Assembly: GCA_000719695.1 (NCBI GenBank)
Contig: JOHN01000019.1
Span: forward strand, 1 to 64,000
Source of the DNA: Streptomyces sp. NRRL F-6131
Lineage (GTDB): Bacteria; Actinomycetota; Actinomycetes; Streptomycetales; Streptomycetaceae
Direction: 5' to 3'
Length of the DNA stretch: 64,000 nucleotides
A program made the position numbers and the translations under genes. Positions 35,351 through 48,340 of the stretch are shown piece by piece (the first letter of the stretch is position 1; every line of letters begins with the position of its first letter). The notes below the pieces were generated by a model. The model saw only the letters and a program-made list of their open reading frames with translations, was not told where the DNA came from and made no database searches.

Positions 35351-36481
35351 GTGAAGTTCCGGGTGGAGCGTGACGTCCTCGCGGAGGCGGTGGCCTGGGC
35401 TGCCCGCAGCCTCCCGGCACGGCCGCCGGTGCCGGTGCTGGCCGGCCTGCTGCTGACGGCGCAGGACGGCAGCCTGGCGCTGTCCGGCTTCGACTACGAG
35501 GTCTCGGCCCGGGTCGAGCTGGAGGCCGACATCGAGGAGGCCGGCACCGTGCTGGTCTCCGGCCGGCTGCTGAACGACATCTCGCGCAACCTTCCCAACA
35601 GGCCCGTGGAGATCTCCACCGACGGCCAGCGGGTCAGCGTGGTCTGCGGCTCCTCCCGGTTCACCCTGCCCACCCTCCCGGTGGACGAGTACCCGGCCCT
35701 GCCCCAGATGCCGACCGCGACCGGCACGGTCTCCGGCGACGTCTTCGCCTCCGCGGTCAGCCAGGCCGCCGTGGCCGCCGGCCGCGACGACACCCTGCCG
35801 GTGCTCACCGGCGTCCGGGTCGAGATCGAGGGCGACCGGATCACCCTGGCCGCCACCGACCGCTACCGCTTCGCCGTCCGCGAGCTGCTGTGGAAGCCGG
35901 AGCAGTCCGACATCTCCGCGGTCGCGCTCGTTCCGGCCAAGACCCTGCAGGACATCGCCAAGTCGCTGGGCAGCGGCGACAGCGTCTCCATCGCGCTCTC
36001 CTCGGGCGGGGCCGGCGAGGGCCTGATCGGCTTCGAGGGCGCCGGCCGGCGGACCACCACCCGCCTGCTGGAGGGTGAGTTCCCCAAGTACCGGAGCCTC
36101 TTCCCGACCGAGTTCAACGCGATCGCGGCGATCCAGACCCAGCCGTTCCTGGAGGCGCTCAAGCGCGTCTCCCTGGTCGCCGAGCGCAACACCCCGGTCC
36201 GGCTGAACTTCGAGGAGGGCGTGCTCACCCTGGAGGCCGGTTCGGGCGACGACGCCCAGGCCACCGAGCGGGTCGACGCCTCGCTGGAGGGGGACGCCAT
36301 CTCGATCGCGTTCAACCCCGGCTACCTGGAGGAGGGCCTCAAGGCCATCGACTCCGCCTACGCCCAGCTGAGCTTCACCACCCCGACCAAGCCCGCGCTG
36401 CTCAGCGGCAAGGCCTCGGTGGACGCCGAGGCCGACGAGGCGTACCAGTACCTGATCATGCCGGTCCGCCTCTCCGGCTGA
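35351..36481 (+). CDS. dnaN: DNA polymerase III beta sliding clamp
   Basis: 376 aa ring-forming processivity clamp with three repeated domains. Begins (M)KFRVERDVLAEAVAWAARSLP and ends YQYLIMPVRLSG, the terminal motif lining the hydrophobic binding cleft. Internal VDEYPALP and GEFPKYRSLFP correspond to domain boundaries. GTG 35351 has AGGAGG about 10 nt upstream. First gene right of oriC. Confidence 0.97.
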   Translation: MKFRVERDVLAEAVAWAARSLPARPPVPVLAGLLLTAQDGSLALSGFDYEVSARVELEADIEEAGTVLVSGRLLNDISRNLPNRPVEISTDGQRVSVVCGSSRFTLPTLPVDEYPALPQMPTATGTVSGDVFASAVSQAAVAAGRDDTLPVLTGVRVEIEGDRITLAATDRYRFAVRELLWKPEQSDISAVALVPAKTLQDIAKSLGSGDSVSIALSSGGAGEGLIGFEGAGRRTTTRLLEGEFPKYRSLFPTEFNAIAAIQTQPFLEALKRVSLVAERNTPVRLNFEEGVLTLEAGSGDDAQATERVDASLEGDAISIAFNPGYLEEGLKAIDSAYAQLSFTTPTKPALLSGKASVDAEADEAYQYLIMPVRLSG

Positions 36482-36550
36482 GCCGGGGCCGCCGAGCGGG
36501 CGACGCTCCCAGGGCCGGCCCGGCGACGCCGGACCGGCCCGTCGGGCCGT

Positions 36551-36584
36551 TCGTCCACAGCCCTGTGAACAAACCTGTGGACGC
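36551..36584. promoter_or_regulatory. DnaA-box group between dnaN and gnd
   Basis: TCGTCCACA (36551-36559, +), TGTGAACAA (36564-36572, -, one mismatch) and TGTGGACGC (36576-36584, -, two mismatches) lie within 34 bp of the dnaN-gnd gap. The first fits the Streptomyces box consensus. Confidence 0.55.
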
Positions 36585-36696
36585 CTCCCCCGGTCGGCCC
36601 GATCGCGGGGAGGCGCCCGCGCTCCAGCACGTAGGCTCAAGGAAGCGCGGCAACGGCGCCGCCCGCAGGGACGTCACCACAGGTAAGGATTTGGCT

Positions 36697-37572
36697 ATGG
36701 AGCTCGGCCTCATCGGTCTCGGCAAAATGGGCGGCAACATGCGCGAGCGGATCCGCCGCGCCGGCCACACCGTCATCGGCTACGACCGCAACCCCGACGT
36801 CTCCGACGTCGAGAGCCTCCAGGAGCTGGTCTCCAAGCTGCAGGGCCCGCGCGTGGTCTGGGTCATGGTCCCGGCGGGCGCCGCCACCCAGGCCACCGTG
36901 GACGAGCTCGCCGAGCTGCTCGCCCCGGGCGACGTGGTCGTCGACGGCGGCAACTCGCGCTGGACCGACGACGTCAAGCACGCCGAGGCGCTGGCCGCCA
37001 AGGGCATCGGCTTCGTCGACTGCGGCGTCTCCGGCGGTGTCTGGGGCCTGGAGAACGGCTACGCGCTGATGTACGGCGGCGACGCCGAGCACGTCGCGCT
37101 GGTGCAGCCGGTCTTCGACGCGCTCAAGCCCGAGGGCGACTTCGGCTCGGTGCACGCGGGCGCGGTCGGTGCCGGCCACTTCGCCAAGATGGTCCACAAC
37201 GGCATCGAGTACGCGATGATGCAGGCCTTCGCCGAGGGCTGGGAGCTGCTGGAGGCCGCCCCCGAGGTCACCGACGTCCGCGAGGTCTTCCGCAGCTGGC
37301 AGGAGGGCACCGTGATCCGCTCCTGGCTGCTCGACCTGGCCGTCCGCGCCCTGGACGACGACGAGCACCTGGCCAAGCTCAAGGGCTGGGCCGCCGACTC
37401 CGGCGAGGGCCGTTGGACCGTCGAGGCCGCGATCGACCACGCCGTCCCGCTGCCGGCGATCACCGCCTCGCTGTTCGCCCGCTTCGCCTCCCGCCAGGAG
37501 GACTCGCCGCAGATGAAGATGATCGCCGCGCTGCGCAACCAGTTCGGCGGCCACGCGGTCGAGTCGAAGTAG
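36697..37572 (+). CDS. gnd: 6-phosphogluconate dehydrogenase, short NAD-type
   Basis: 291 aa. Oxidative decarboxylation of 6-phosphogluconate to ribulose-5-phosphate in the pentose phosphate pathway. N-terminal Rossmann motif [20 protein letters not shown] (the family GLGxMGxN), [10 protein letters not shown], the substrate signature [22 protein letters not shown] and catalytic [19 protein letters not shown] with the active-site lysine. The length is that of the short (about 300 aa), often NAD-dependent class, not the 470-aa NADP class. ATG 36697 has AAGGA 7 nt upstream. Its place between dnaN and recF is conserved in streptomycetes. Confidence 0.93.
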   Translation: MELGLIGLGKMGGNMRERIRRAGHTVIGYDRNPDVSDVESLQELVSKLQGPRVVWVMVPAGAATQATVDELAELLAPGDVVVDGGNSRWTDDVKHAEALAAKGIGFVDCGVSGGVWGLENGYALMYGGDAEHVALVQPVFDALKPEGDFGSVHAGAVGAGHFAKMVHNGIEYAMMQAFAEGWELLEAAPEVTDVREVFRSWQEGTVIRSWLLDLAVRALDDDEHLAKLKGWAADSGEGRWTVEAAIDHAVPLPAITASLFARFASRQEDSPQMKMIAALRNQFGGHAVESK

Positions 37573-37613
37573 TCCCGAAGGTCCTCCACAGAAGGCGAGC
37601 GCAGTCCACCGCC

Positions 37614-38747
37614 ATGCACGTCGCGCACCTGTCGCTCGCCGACTTCCGTTCCTACGCCCGGGCCGAGGTTCCCCTCGACCCGGGCGTGACGGCCTTCGTC
37701 GGCCCCAACGGCCAGGGCAAGACCAATCTGGTCGAGGCGGTCGGCTACGTCGCCACCCTGGGCAGCCACCGGGTCGCCACCGACGCCCCGCTGATCCGGC
37801 TGGGCGCCGAGCGGGCGGTGATCCGCACCTCGGTGGTCGACCGGGGGCGTTCCACCCTGGTCGAGCTGGAGATCACCCCCGGCAAGGCCAACCGGGCCCG
37901 GATCAACCGCTCCGACAACGTCCGCCCGCGCGACGTGCTGGGCCTGCTGCGCACCGTGCTGTTCGCCCCCGAGGACCTCGCCCTGGTCAAGGGCGACCCG
38001 GGGGAGCGCCGGCGCTTCCTGGACGAGCTGCTGACCGCCCGCGCGCCCCGGCTGGCCGGGGTCCGGCAGGACTACGAGCGGGTGCTCAAGCAGCGCAACG
38101 CCCTGCTGAAGACCGCCGCGATGGCCCGTCGGGCCGGCGGCGGCAAGGGCGCCGACCTCTCCACCCTGGAGGTCTGGGACGGCCACCTGGCCCGGGCCGG
38201 CGCCGAGCTGACCGCCTTCCGCCTCCAGCTGGTGGCCGCGCTCCAACCGCTGGTCACCGCCGCCTACGGGCAGCTCGCGCCGGGCGGCGGCGACACCGCC
38301 CTGGAGTACCGCAGCTCCTTCGAGGGCGAGCTGCCGACCAGCCGCGAGGAGGCCGAGGAGCAACTGCTCCAGGCGTTGCGGACGGTCCACAAGCAGGAGG
38401 TCGAGCGCGGGATCACCCTGGTCGGCCCGCACCGGGACGAGCTGCTGCTCAAGCTCGGTCCGCTGCCCGCCAAGGGCTACGCCAGCCACGGCGAGTCCTG
38501 GTCGTTCGCCCTGGCGCTGCGGCTGGCCTCCTACGAGCTGTTGCGCTCGGACGGGGGAGAACCGGTGCTGATCCTGGACGACGTCTTCGCCGAGCTGGAC
38601 GCCGCCCGCCGTGACCGGCTGGCCGAGCTGGTGGCCGACGGCGAGCAGGTGCTGGTGACCGCGGCGGTCGCCGAGGACGTGCCGAAGGCGCTGGCCGGCG
38701 CCCGGTACACGGTCGCCGACGGCGCCGTCCAGCGCGTCACCGGCTGA
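37614..38747 (+). CDS. recF: DNA replication and repair protein RecF
   Basis: 377 aa SMC-like ATPase that loads RecA at gaps. Walker [17 protein letters not shown] is at about residues 27-42; signature [15 protein letters not shown] and Walker [25 protein letters not shown] lie near the C-terminus. Starts [19 protein letters not shown], which is the standard RecF start. The ribosome binding site is weak (GAAGG about 18 nt upstream). A DnaA-box-like TCCTCCACA lies in the short gap after gnd (37582-37590). Confidence 0.96.
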   Translation: MHVAHLSLADFRSYARAEVPLDPGVTAFVGPNGQGKTNLVEAVGYVATLGSHRVATDAPLIRLGAERAVIRTSVVDRGRSTLVELEITPGKANRARINRSDNVRPRDVLGLLRTVLFAPEDLALVKGDPGERRRFLDELLTARAPRLAGVRQDYERVLKQRNALLKTAAMARRAGGGKGADLSTLEVWDGHLARAGAELTAFRLQLVAALQPLVTAAYGQLAPGGGDTALEYRSSFEGELPTSREEAEEQLLQALRTVHKQEVERGITLVGPHRDELLLKLGPLPAKGYASHGESWSFALALRLASYELLRSDGGEPVLILDDVFAELDAARRDRLAELVADGEQVLVTAAVAEDVPKALAGARYTVADGAVQRVTG

Positions 38748-38877
38748 TCCCGGCCCTTCCCCCTTTCCTTCCCCCTCCCCTCCGCGGCCCCGTCGGGCGT
38801 CCGCGGTGCCGGGTCCGACGACGCCCACCCGCGCCGCCGCGGGCCTGTCCGGCTCCCGTACGCTGGACGGCTCACCG

Positions 38878-38898
38878 TTGTCCACAGGGTGGGGATAA
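38878..38898. promoter_or_regulatory. pair of inverted DnaA boxes before dciA
   Basis: Perfect TTGTCCACA (38878-38886, +) followed 3 bp later by TGGGGATAA (38890-38898, TTATCCCCA on the minus strand). They end just before the dciA ribosome binding site, so DnaA binding could repress dciA. Confidence 0.65.
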
Positions 38899-38908
38899 GG
38901 AGGCCGCC

Positions 38909-39430
38909 GTGAGCGAGTCGGCGGAGAACCCCGAGCCGACCGGTGCCGATCTGGCGCGTTCGGCGCTGCGGGCGGCCCGGGTGCAGGCCCGCCAGCGCGG
39001 TGAGCAGGTGCGGGAGAAGCGCGAGGCGAAGCGGCACGGTCTGCGCAGCGGGGCCCGCTCGGACGGCCGGGACCCGGTGCCGCTGGGGGCGGCGCTCAAC
39101 CGGCTGCTGACCGAGCGCGGCTGGGAGTCCTCGGCGGCGGTCGGCGGGGTGATGGGCCGTTGGCCGCAGATCGTCGGGCCGGACATCGCCGCGCACTGCA
39201 CCCCGACCGCCTACGACGACGAGGCCGCGGTGCTCACCGTGCAGTGCGACTCCACCGCCTGGGCGACCCAACTCCGTTGGTTGGCAAGGCAGTTGGTGGC
39301 TCGCCTGAACCACGAGCTGGGCCACGGCACGGTCCGCACCATCAAGGTGCTCGGACCGGCCGCCCCGGTGCGCGGCTACGGCCGGCTGCGGGCCCCCGGC
39401 AGCAAGGGGCCGGGCGACACCTGGGGGTGA
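38909..39430 (+). CDS. dciA: DciA-like DUF721 helicase-loading protein
   Basis: 173 aa. N-terminal disordered basic region (VQARQRGEQVREKREAKRHG) and C-terminal DUF721 domain: LTERGWESSAAVGGVMGRWPQIVGPDIAAH, then ATQLRWLARQLVARLN and IKVLGPAAP. DUF721/DciA proteins load or interact with the replicative helicase in bacteria without DnaC, and with DnaA. GTG 38909 has AAGGAGG 6 nt upstream. In the recF-gyrB interval, as in mycobacteria. Confidence 0.9.
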   Translation: MSESAENPEPTGADLARSALRAARVQARQRGEQVREKREAKRHGLRSGARSDGRDPVPLGAALNRLLTERGWESSAAVGGVMGRWPQIVGPDIAAHCTPTAYDDEAAVLTVQCDSTAWATQLRWLARQLVARLNHELGHGTVRTIKVLGPAAPVRGYGRLRAPGSKGPGDTWG

Positions 39431-39436
39431 CCCCGG

Positions 39437-39477
39437 AGGGTTCCGGAAGGGAGCGGACCGTAATCCTCCGGAACCCC
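39437..39477 (+). terminator. possible terminator after dciA
   Basis: GGGTTCCGGA (39438-39447) pairs with TCCGGAACCC (39467-39476) across a 19-nt loop, 7 bp past the dciA stop. No T-run follows. Confidence 0.55.
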
Positions 39478-41710
<2,233 letters not shown>

Positions 41711-41765
41711 CGCCTGCACCCAGGCCCCGCACGTACCAGTCCGCGTGAAAGGAAACTGACCACCA

Positions 41766-44387
<2,622 letters not shown>

Positions 44388-44545
44388 CCTCGTACCGCGT
44401 CGGCCGGTACCGTCACGTCCGTACTTGCGTACACGACGTGCCGGTACCGGCCGCCGACCAGTACCGGGCAATCCCGCCGGGCGCTGGATGACGAGTGACG
44501 AAGCAGGGCGGTTCGGCCGCCCTGGTGGGAAGTGCGGGAGGACCA

Positions 44546-45286
44546 GTGAGTGGAGCCACGGGTGCTGCGGGAGGAGCCACCGGCGGCCGTCCGGGCGCAG
44601 CACAGGGCGGCGGGGGGTACGGCGTGCCGCAGCCGCCGGCCGAGCACCCGGCCGCGTCCACCTCGCTGATGCCCCCGGTCGGCGGTGCGGCCCAGGGCGG
44701 GGCGGGGTACGGCGGCCAGCCGACCCCTCCGCCGCCGGGCGCGCCGGCGCCGGGTGCGGGCGGGTTCTCGCAGCCGACCACCTACGCCAAGGGTCAGCCG
44801 ACCCCGCCCCGGGGCACCCGGGTCGGCGGCGGCCCCACCCCGCCCGGCGGGACCCCCGCCGGGGGCACCCGGCGTCCGGCCGCCCCGCCGGTCGCCACCG
44901 GCGGCCTGGGCCGGACCAGGAAGGCCCGGCTGCGGGTGACCAAGGCCGACCCGTGGTCGGTCATGAAGGTCAGCTTCCTGCTGTCGCTGGCGGTCGGGAT
45001 CATCATCATCGTGGCGGCCGCGGTGCTGTGGATGACGCTGGACTCGCTCGGCGTCTTCGACTCGCTCGCCAAGACGCTGAAGGACGTGACCGGCTCGGAC
45101 ACCAACGGCGGCGGCCTGAACCTCATGGACTACGTGGGCTTCGGCAAGGTGATGACCTTCACCTCGCTGATCGCCGTGGTCGACGTGGTGCTGCTGACCG
45201 CGCTGTCCACGCTCTCGGCGTTCATCTACAACGCGGCGGCCGGCTTCACCGGCGGCATCGAGCTGACCCTGGCCGAGGAGGACTGA
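44546..45286 (+). CDS. DUF3566 transmembrane protein downstream of gyrA
   Basis: About 246 aa. First 140 residues are Gly/Pro/Ala-rich with GGYGVPQPP and GGAGYGGQPTPPPPG stretches; then the DUF3566 domain: VTKADPWSVMKVSFLLSLAVGI, helix 1 (about 150-175), a loop LKDVTGSDTNGGGLN, and helix 2 (FTSLIAVVDVVLLTALSTLSAFIYN), ending GGIELTLAEED. GTG 44546 has GGGAGG 5 nt upstream, which decides it over GTG 44495. Mycobacteria have the same gene after gyrA. Function unknown; the membrane location and conserved position are what can be said. Confidence 0.88.
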   Translation: MSGATGAAGGATGGRPGAAQGGGGYGVPQPPAEHPAASTSLMPPVGGAAQGGAGYGGQPTPPPPGAPAPGAGGFSQPTTYAKGQPTPPRGTRVGGGPTPPGGTPAGGTRRPAAPPVATGGLGRTRKARLRVTKADPWSVMKVSFLLSLAVGIIIIVAAAVLWMTLDSLGVFDSLAKTLKDVTGSDTNGGGLNLMDYVGFGKVMTFTSLIAVVDVVLLTALSTLSAFIYNAAAGFTGGIELTLAEED

Positions 45287-45351
45287 CCGCCGGGGCGTGA
45301 CCCCGGCTCAGTTCCCTTCGTGCCCGGGGCCTTTCCCCCCGTGGACGGAAT

Positions 45352-45392
45352 CGACGGGCCCCACCGGCTGTTGCAGCCGGTGGGGCCCGTCG
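45352..45392 (+). terminator. strong terminator after the DUF3566 gene
   Basis: A perfect 19-bp stem (45352-45370 with 45374-45392) around TTG, the longest perfect hairpin in the window. It closes the gyrBA-DUF3566 unit. Confidence 0.85.
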
Positions 45393-45561
45393 GCGTTCCG
45401 GGTGACGGCCGCGGTGCGCGGCGCGCCTCCCGGCGGGGCCGGGTGCGCGGTGGGCTGGGCTCGGTCCGCCCGTTCCGCGTCACCCGACCGCCGCGGGCCG
45501 CCCCGGCCCGACCGGCCGGGGCCGGCACGGCCGTACAGGCACCGCAGGACGGAGGCGCGCG

Positions 45562-46992
45562 ATGGCGGAGCTCGCTGGGCGACTGGTCGAGGCCCTGGAA
45601 GGGCTGCTGGGGATCCCGGCGCCGGTGCGGGTGCGGGCCTGGGACGGCAGCGTCGCCGGTCCGCCGGGCGCGCCCACCCTGGTGCTGCGCAACCGCCGTG
45701 CGCTGCGCCGGCTGCTCTGGCGGCCGGGCGAGCTGGGGCTGGCCCGCGCCTACGTCGCCGGGGACCTCGACGTCGCGCCCGGCGGCGACCTGTACGAGGT
45801 GCTGCGGGCCGTCGCGCACTTCAGCGAGCGCCCGGAGATCCGCGGGCTGCGGCTCGGCCCCCGGGACGCGCTGGGCGCCGGGGGCCGCCGGGCCGTGGGC
45901 GCCCTGCTGCGGGCCGGGGCGATCGGTCCCCGGCCGGTCCCGCCGCCCGAGGAGGCCCCGGCGGGCCGCGGGCGGGTGCACAGCCGCGGCCGGGACCGCG
46001 CCGCGATCCACCACCACTACGACGTCGGCAACGAGTTCTACGGCCTGGTGCTGGGGCCGTCGATGGTCTACTCCTGCGCGTACTGGGGGCCCGCCGCCAC
46101 GAGCCTGGAGGCGGCCCAGGAGGCCAAGCTGGAGCTCGTCTGCCGCAAGCTCGGTCTGCGGCCCGGGATGCGGCTGCTGGACGTCGGCTCCGGCTGGGGG
46201 TCGCTGGTGCTGCACGCGGCCCGGCACCACGGGGTGACGGCGGTCGGCGTCTCGATCTCCGAGGAGCAGGTCGCGCTGGCCCGCCGGCGGGTCGAGGAGG
46301 CCGGCCTGGCGGACCGGGTGGAGATCCGGCTCCAGGACTACCGGGAGGTCCCGGACGGCCCGTTCGACGCGATCTCCAGCGTCGGCATGGCCGAGCACGT
46401 CGGCGAGGTCCCCTACCTGGCGTACGCGGAGCACCTGTACGGGCTGCTGGTGCCCGGCGGCCGGCTGCTCAACCACCAGATCGCCCGCCGGCCGGACCGG
46501 CCCGGTGAGCCGTACCGCCCCAGCCCGTTCATCGACCGCTACGTGTTCCCGGACGGTGAGCTGTCCCCGGTCGGGTCGACCGTCTCCCGGCTCGAGGAGG
46601 CGGGCTTCGAGGTGCGCGACCTGGAGTCCCTCCGCGAGCACTACGGGCTGACCCTGCGTGAGTGGGTGGCCAATCTGGAGGCGCACTGGACGGAGGCGGT
46701 CCGGCTGGTGGGCCGCGGCCGGGCGCGGGTCTGGCGGCTCTACATGGCGGCCTGCGCGCTGGCCTTCGAGGAGAACCGGATCGGCGTCAACCAGATCCTC
46801 GCGGTGCGCGCCACCGACGACGGCAAGGCGCGGCTCCCCGCCACCCGCCAGGAGTGGCTGGTCTCCCCCGGCACCGTCCCCGGCGCCGCTCCCGCCGGTG
46901 CGCCGGGCACCGCCTCCGACCTGCCCGTCCCGGAGGACCCCGGCGGGGGCCCGGGCGTATCGGATTTGGGGGATCGGCGATCGGTCCGCTAA
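45562..46992 (+). CDS. cyclopropane-fatty-acyl-phospholipid synthase family methyltransferase
   Basis: 476 aa. SAM-dependent enzyme that adds a methylene (or methyl) group across double bonds of membrane phospholipid acyl chains. The N-terminal about 140 residues form the lipid-binding extension seen in CFA synthases (RLLWRPGELGLARAYVAGDLD). The catalytic domain contains IHHHYDVGNEFYGLVLG and the active-site MVYSCAYWG (about residue 170), SAM motif LLDVGSGWGSLVLHAA (about 206), ISSVGMAEHVG and the C-terminal WVANLEAHW and YMAACALAFEENRIGVNQILAV. ATG 45562 has GGAGG about 7 nt upstream. The stop is only 16 bp before tRNA-Ile. Substrate within the lipid pool cannot be decided. Confidence 0.88.
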   Translation: MAELAGRLVEALEGLLGIPAPVRVRAWDGSVAGPPGAPTLVLRNRRALRRLLWRPGELGLARAYVAGDLDVAPGGDLYEVLRAVAHFSERPEIRGLRLGPRDALGAGGRRAVGALLRAGAIGPRPVPPPEEAPAGRGRVHSRGRDRAAIHHHYDVGNEFYGLVLGPSMVYSCAYWGPAATSLEAAQEAKLELVCRKLGLRPGMRLLDVGSGWGSLVLHAARHHGVTAVGVSISEEQVALARRRVEEAGLADRVEIRLQDYREVPDGPFDAISSVGMAEHVGEVPYLAYAEHLYGLLVPGGRLLNHQIARRPDRPGEPYRPSPFIDRYVFPDGELSPVGSTVSRLEEAGFEVRDLESLREHYGLTLREWVANLEAHWTEAVRLVGRGRARVWRLYMAACALAFEENRIGVNQILAVRATDDGKARLPATRQEWLVSPGTVPGAAPAGAPGTASDLPVPEDPGGGPGVSDLGDRRSVR

Positions 46993-47008
46993 TCTTTCAG
47001 TGCGGCAA

Positions 47009-47085
47009 GGGGCTATAGCTCAGACGGTTAGAGCGCTTCCCTGATAAGGAAGAGGCCACAGGTTCAAGTCCTGTTAGCCCCACCA
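47009..47085 (+). tRNA. tRNA-Ile(GAT)
   Basis: A full cloverleaf: acceptor GGGGCTA/TAGCCCC, D arm TAGCTCAGACGGTTAGAGC, anticodon stem CTTCC/GGAAG with loop CTGATAA (anticodon GAT), T arm ACAGG-TTCAAGT-CCTGT, discriminator A and encoded CCA. Lies 3' of gyrA as in other actinomycetes. Confidence 0.97.
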
Positions 47086-47089
47086 CCGC

Positions 47090-47120
47090 GAAGGGCCCGG
47101 AGCAACGCTCCGGGCCCTTC
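47090..47120 (+). terminator. terminator after tRNA-Ile
   Basis: Perfect 14-bp stem GAAGGGCCCGGAGC / GCTCCGGGCCCTTC around AAC, followed by GGCGTTTT. It begins 5 bp after the tRNA. Confidence 0.9.
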
Positions 47121-47222
47121 GGCGTTTTCCCGGCCCCGAGCCGGAACCACGGGCGCCGGTCGGGGGTTGTACCGGTCGGGGCCGGGGACTCCCCGGCGGC
47201 TTCGACGGACGAGGGTGGCGCC

Positions 47223-47618
47223 ATGGCACTGGTCTTCGCGATGACCGTCCCCGGACTGGTGTGCCTGCTGGTGGCCCTGGCCTTCGTCGACCAGTTGGCG
47301 CTGCGGGCGCGCAGGTCCCGCCTGGTGCCGTGGCGGGGGACCGGCCGGGAGGGGCAGATGTCCGCGACCGGCTTCGAGCAGCTGCACGCGCAGTTCGCGG
47401 CCGGCAAGCAGCACCAGCTCGACGAGCGGCAGAGCACCCTGATGCTGCGCGACGAGGAGGGCGAGGGCGCACCGCCGCGCACCACGGTGGACCTCACGGC
47501 CGGGGTGGCGGTGGTGGTGCCGCCGTCCGCCCCCGTGCCGGCCGGCACACCGACTGCCGGAGCGGCCCCCGCACCGGCTCCGGGGTCGGTGTCGCGCCCC
47601 GTTGGGCGGGAACGGTGA
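47223..47618 (+). CDS. small membrane-anchored protein, DUF6191-like
   Basis: 131 aa. An N-terminal transmembrane helix (MALVFAMTVPGLVCLLVALAF) and basic stretch (RARRSRLVPW) are followed by ISATGFEQLHA-like MSATGFEQLHAQFAAGKQHQLDE, an acidic loop with RDEEGEGAPPRTTVDL and a Pro/Ala/Val tail. This resembles the streptomycete DUF6191 family as I recall it. ATG 47223 is preceded by GAGGGTGG. No function is known. It stands alone between tRNA-Ile and the DLW-39 gene. Confidence 0.7.
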   Translation: MALVFAMTVPGLVCLLVALAFVDQLALRARRSRLVPWRGTGREGQMSATGFEQLHAQFAAGKQHQLDERQSTLMLRDEEGEGAPPRTTVDLTAGVAVVVPPSAPVPAGTPTAGAAPAPAPGSVSRPVGRER

Positions 47619-47874
47619 CGGCCCTGCGGAGGGTCTGCGCCGGGCAGAACGTACGACAGGAGGTGTGGCGTCAATCCTCCGACCGGACGGGTCGGTTGGA
47701 GGCAGCGGTGGCTGGTCACGATTGGGACACCGGTGTGTATCATCGGCCGCAAGGGCAGTCCGGCCAGCCGACAGCCCGTTCGTGCTCGTAACAAACCATG
47801 GACTCGTCGGCCCGATCGGAGCGATCGGCGCACGGCTGCTGAGTCCGTCAACGCAAGAAGGACGAGGTCCCGCG
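47619..47874 (+). other. intergenic stretch before the DLW-39 gene
   Basis: About 256 bp with no supported gene. It is likely to contain the promoter of the small downstream gene, but I cannot place -10 and -35 elements. Reading frames through it lack start signals. Confidence 0.4.
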
Positions 47875-48003
47875 GTGAAGAAGCTTCTCCTGGTCGCCCT
47901 GGTCGCCCTCGGCGGCTTCTTTGTCTACCGTCAGGTCCAGGCGGACCGCGCCGAGCAGGACCTGTGGACCGAGGCCACCGACCCGGTTCCGGCCGGTCGC
48001 TGA
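47875..48003 (+). CDS. DLW-39 family small membrane protein
   Basis: 42 aa: a single N-terminal transmembrane helix (KKLLLVALVALGGFFVYRQ) followed by VQADRAEQDLWTEATD. The AEQDLW motif is the signature of the DLW-39 family found near gyrA in actinomycetes. GTG 47875 has GAGG about 8 nt upstream. Followed by a strong hairpin. Function unknown. Confidence 0.85.
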   Translation: MKKLLLVALVALGGFFVYRQVQADRAEQDLWTEATDPVPAGR

Positions 48004-48060
48004 GCCCGGGCGATCTGACGATCGACGGTCTTCGGGGGCGCCGCACGGCGCCTCCAGGGC

Positions 48061-48092
48061 CGGTCGGCCCGGTCGGGTGACCGGGCCGACCG
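48061..48092 (+). terminator. terminator after the DLW-39 gene
   Basis: Perfect 14-bp stem CGGTCGGCCCGGTC / GACCGGGCCGACCG with loop GGGT, 57 bp beyond the stop codon. Confidence 0.8.
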
Positions 48093-48192
48093 GACGTTTC
48101 CGGCCCGCCCCGCGGGGCGCCGGAAAACGGGGCACCGGATTCGCGCCGGAACCGGGTACTCTTGTGCCCGGTGGTGCGCACGGTGCCGCCCC

Positions 48193-48265
48193 GGGGCTTT
48201 AGCTCAGTTGGTAGAGCGCTGCCTTTGCAAGGCAGATGTCAGGAGTTCGAGTCTCCTAAGCTCCA
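48193..48265 (+). tRNA. tRNA-Ala(TGC)
   Basis: 73-nt cloverleaf: acceptor GGGGCTT/AAGCTCC with the G3-U70 pair that identifies tRNA-Ala, D arm TAGCTCAGTTGGTAGAGC, anticodon arm CTGCC-TTTGCAA-GGCAG (anticodon TGC), T arm AGGAG-TTCGAGT-CTCCT, discriminator A. CCA is not encoded. Confidence 0.97.
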
Positions 48266-48294
48266 CAGTCCGTCCACCGCGGGTGGACGAACCG

Positions 48295-48328
48295 GCGGCC
48301 GCCGACCTGAACGCAGGTCAGCGGCCGC
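48295..48328. terminator. bidirectional terminator between tRNA-Ala and the DUF5324 gene
   Basis: GCGGCCGCCGACCTG pairs with CAGGTCAGCGGCCGC around AACG (one mismatch), followed by TTCGCGTTCTT on the plus strand. It lies between convergent units. Confidence 0.8.
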
Positions 48329-48340
48329 TTCGCGTTCTTC

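Noticed and set aside
45352..45392. The 19-bp hairpin after the DUF3566 gene as an insertion-sequence end
   Set aside because: It is a symmetrical stem-loop at a gene end with no transposase or direct repeats nearby, so a terminator is simpler.
47003..47121. tRNA-Ile region as an integration (att) site
   Set aside because: No integrase gene and no partial tRNA repeat are visible in the window; the flank is a terminator.
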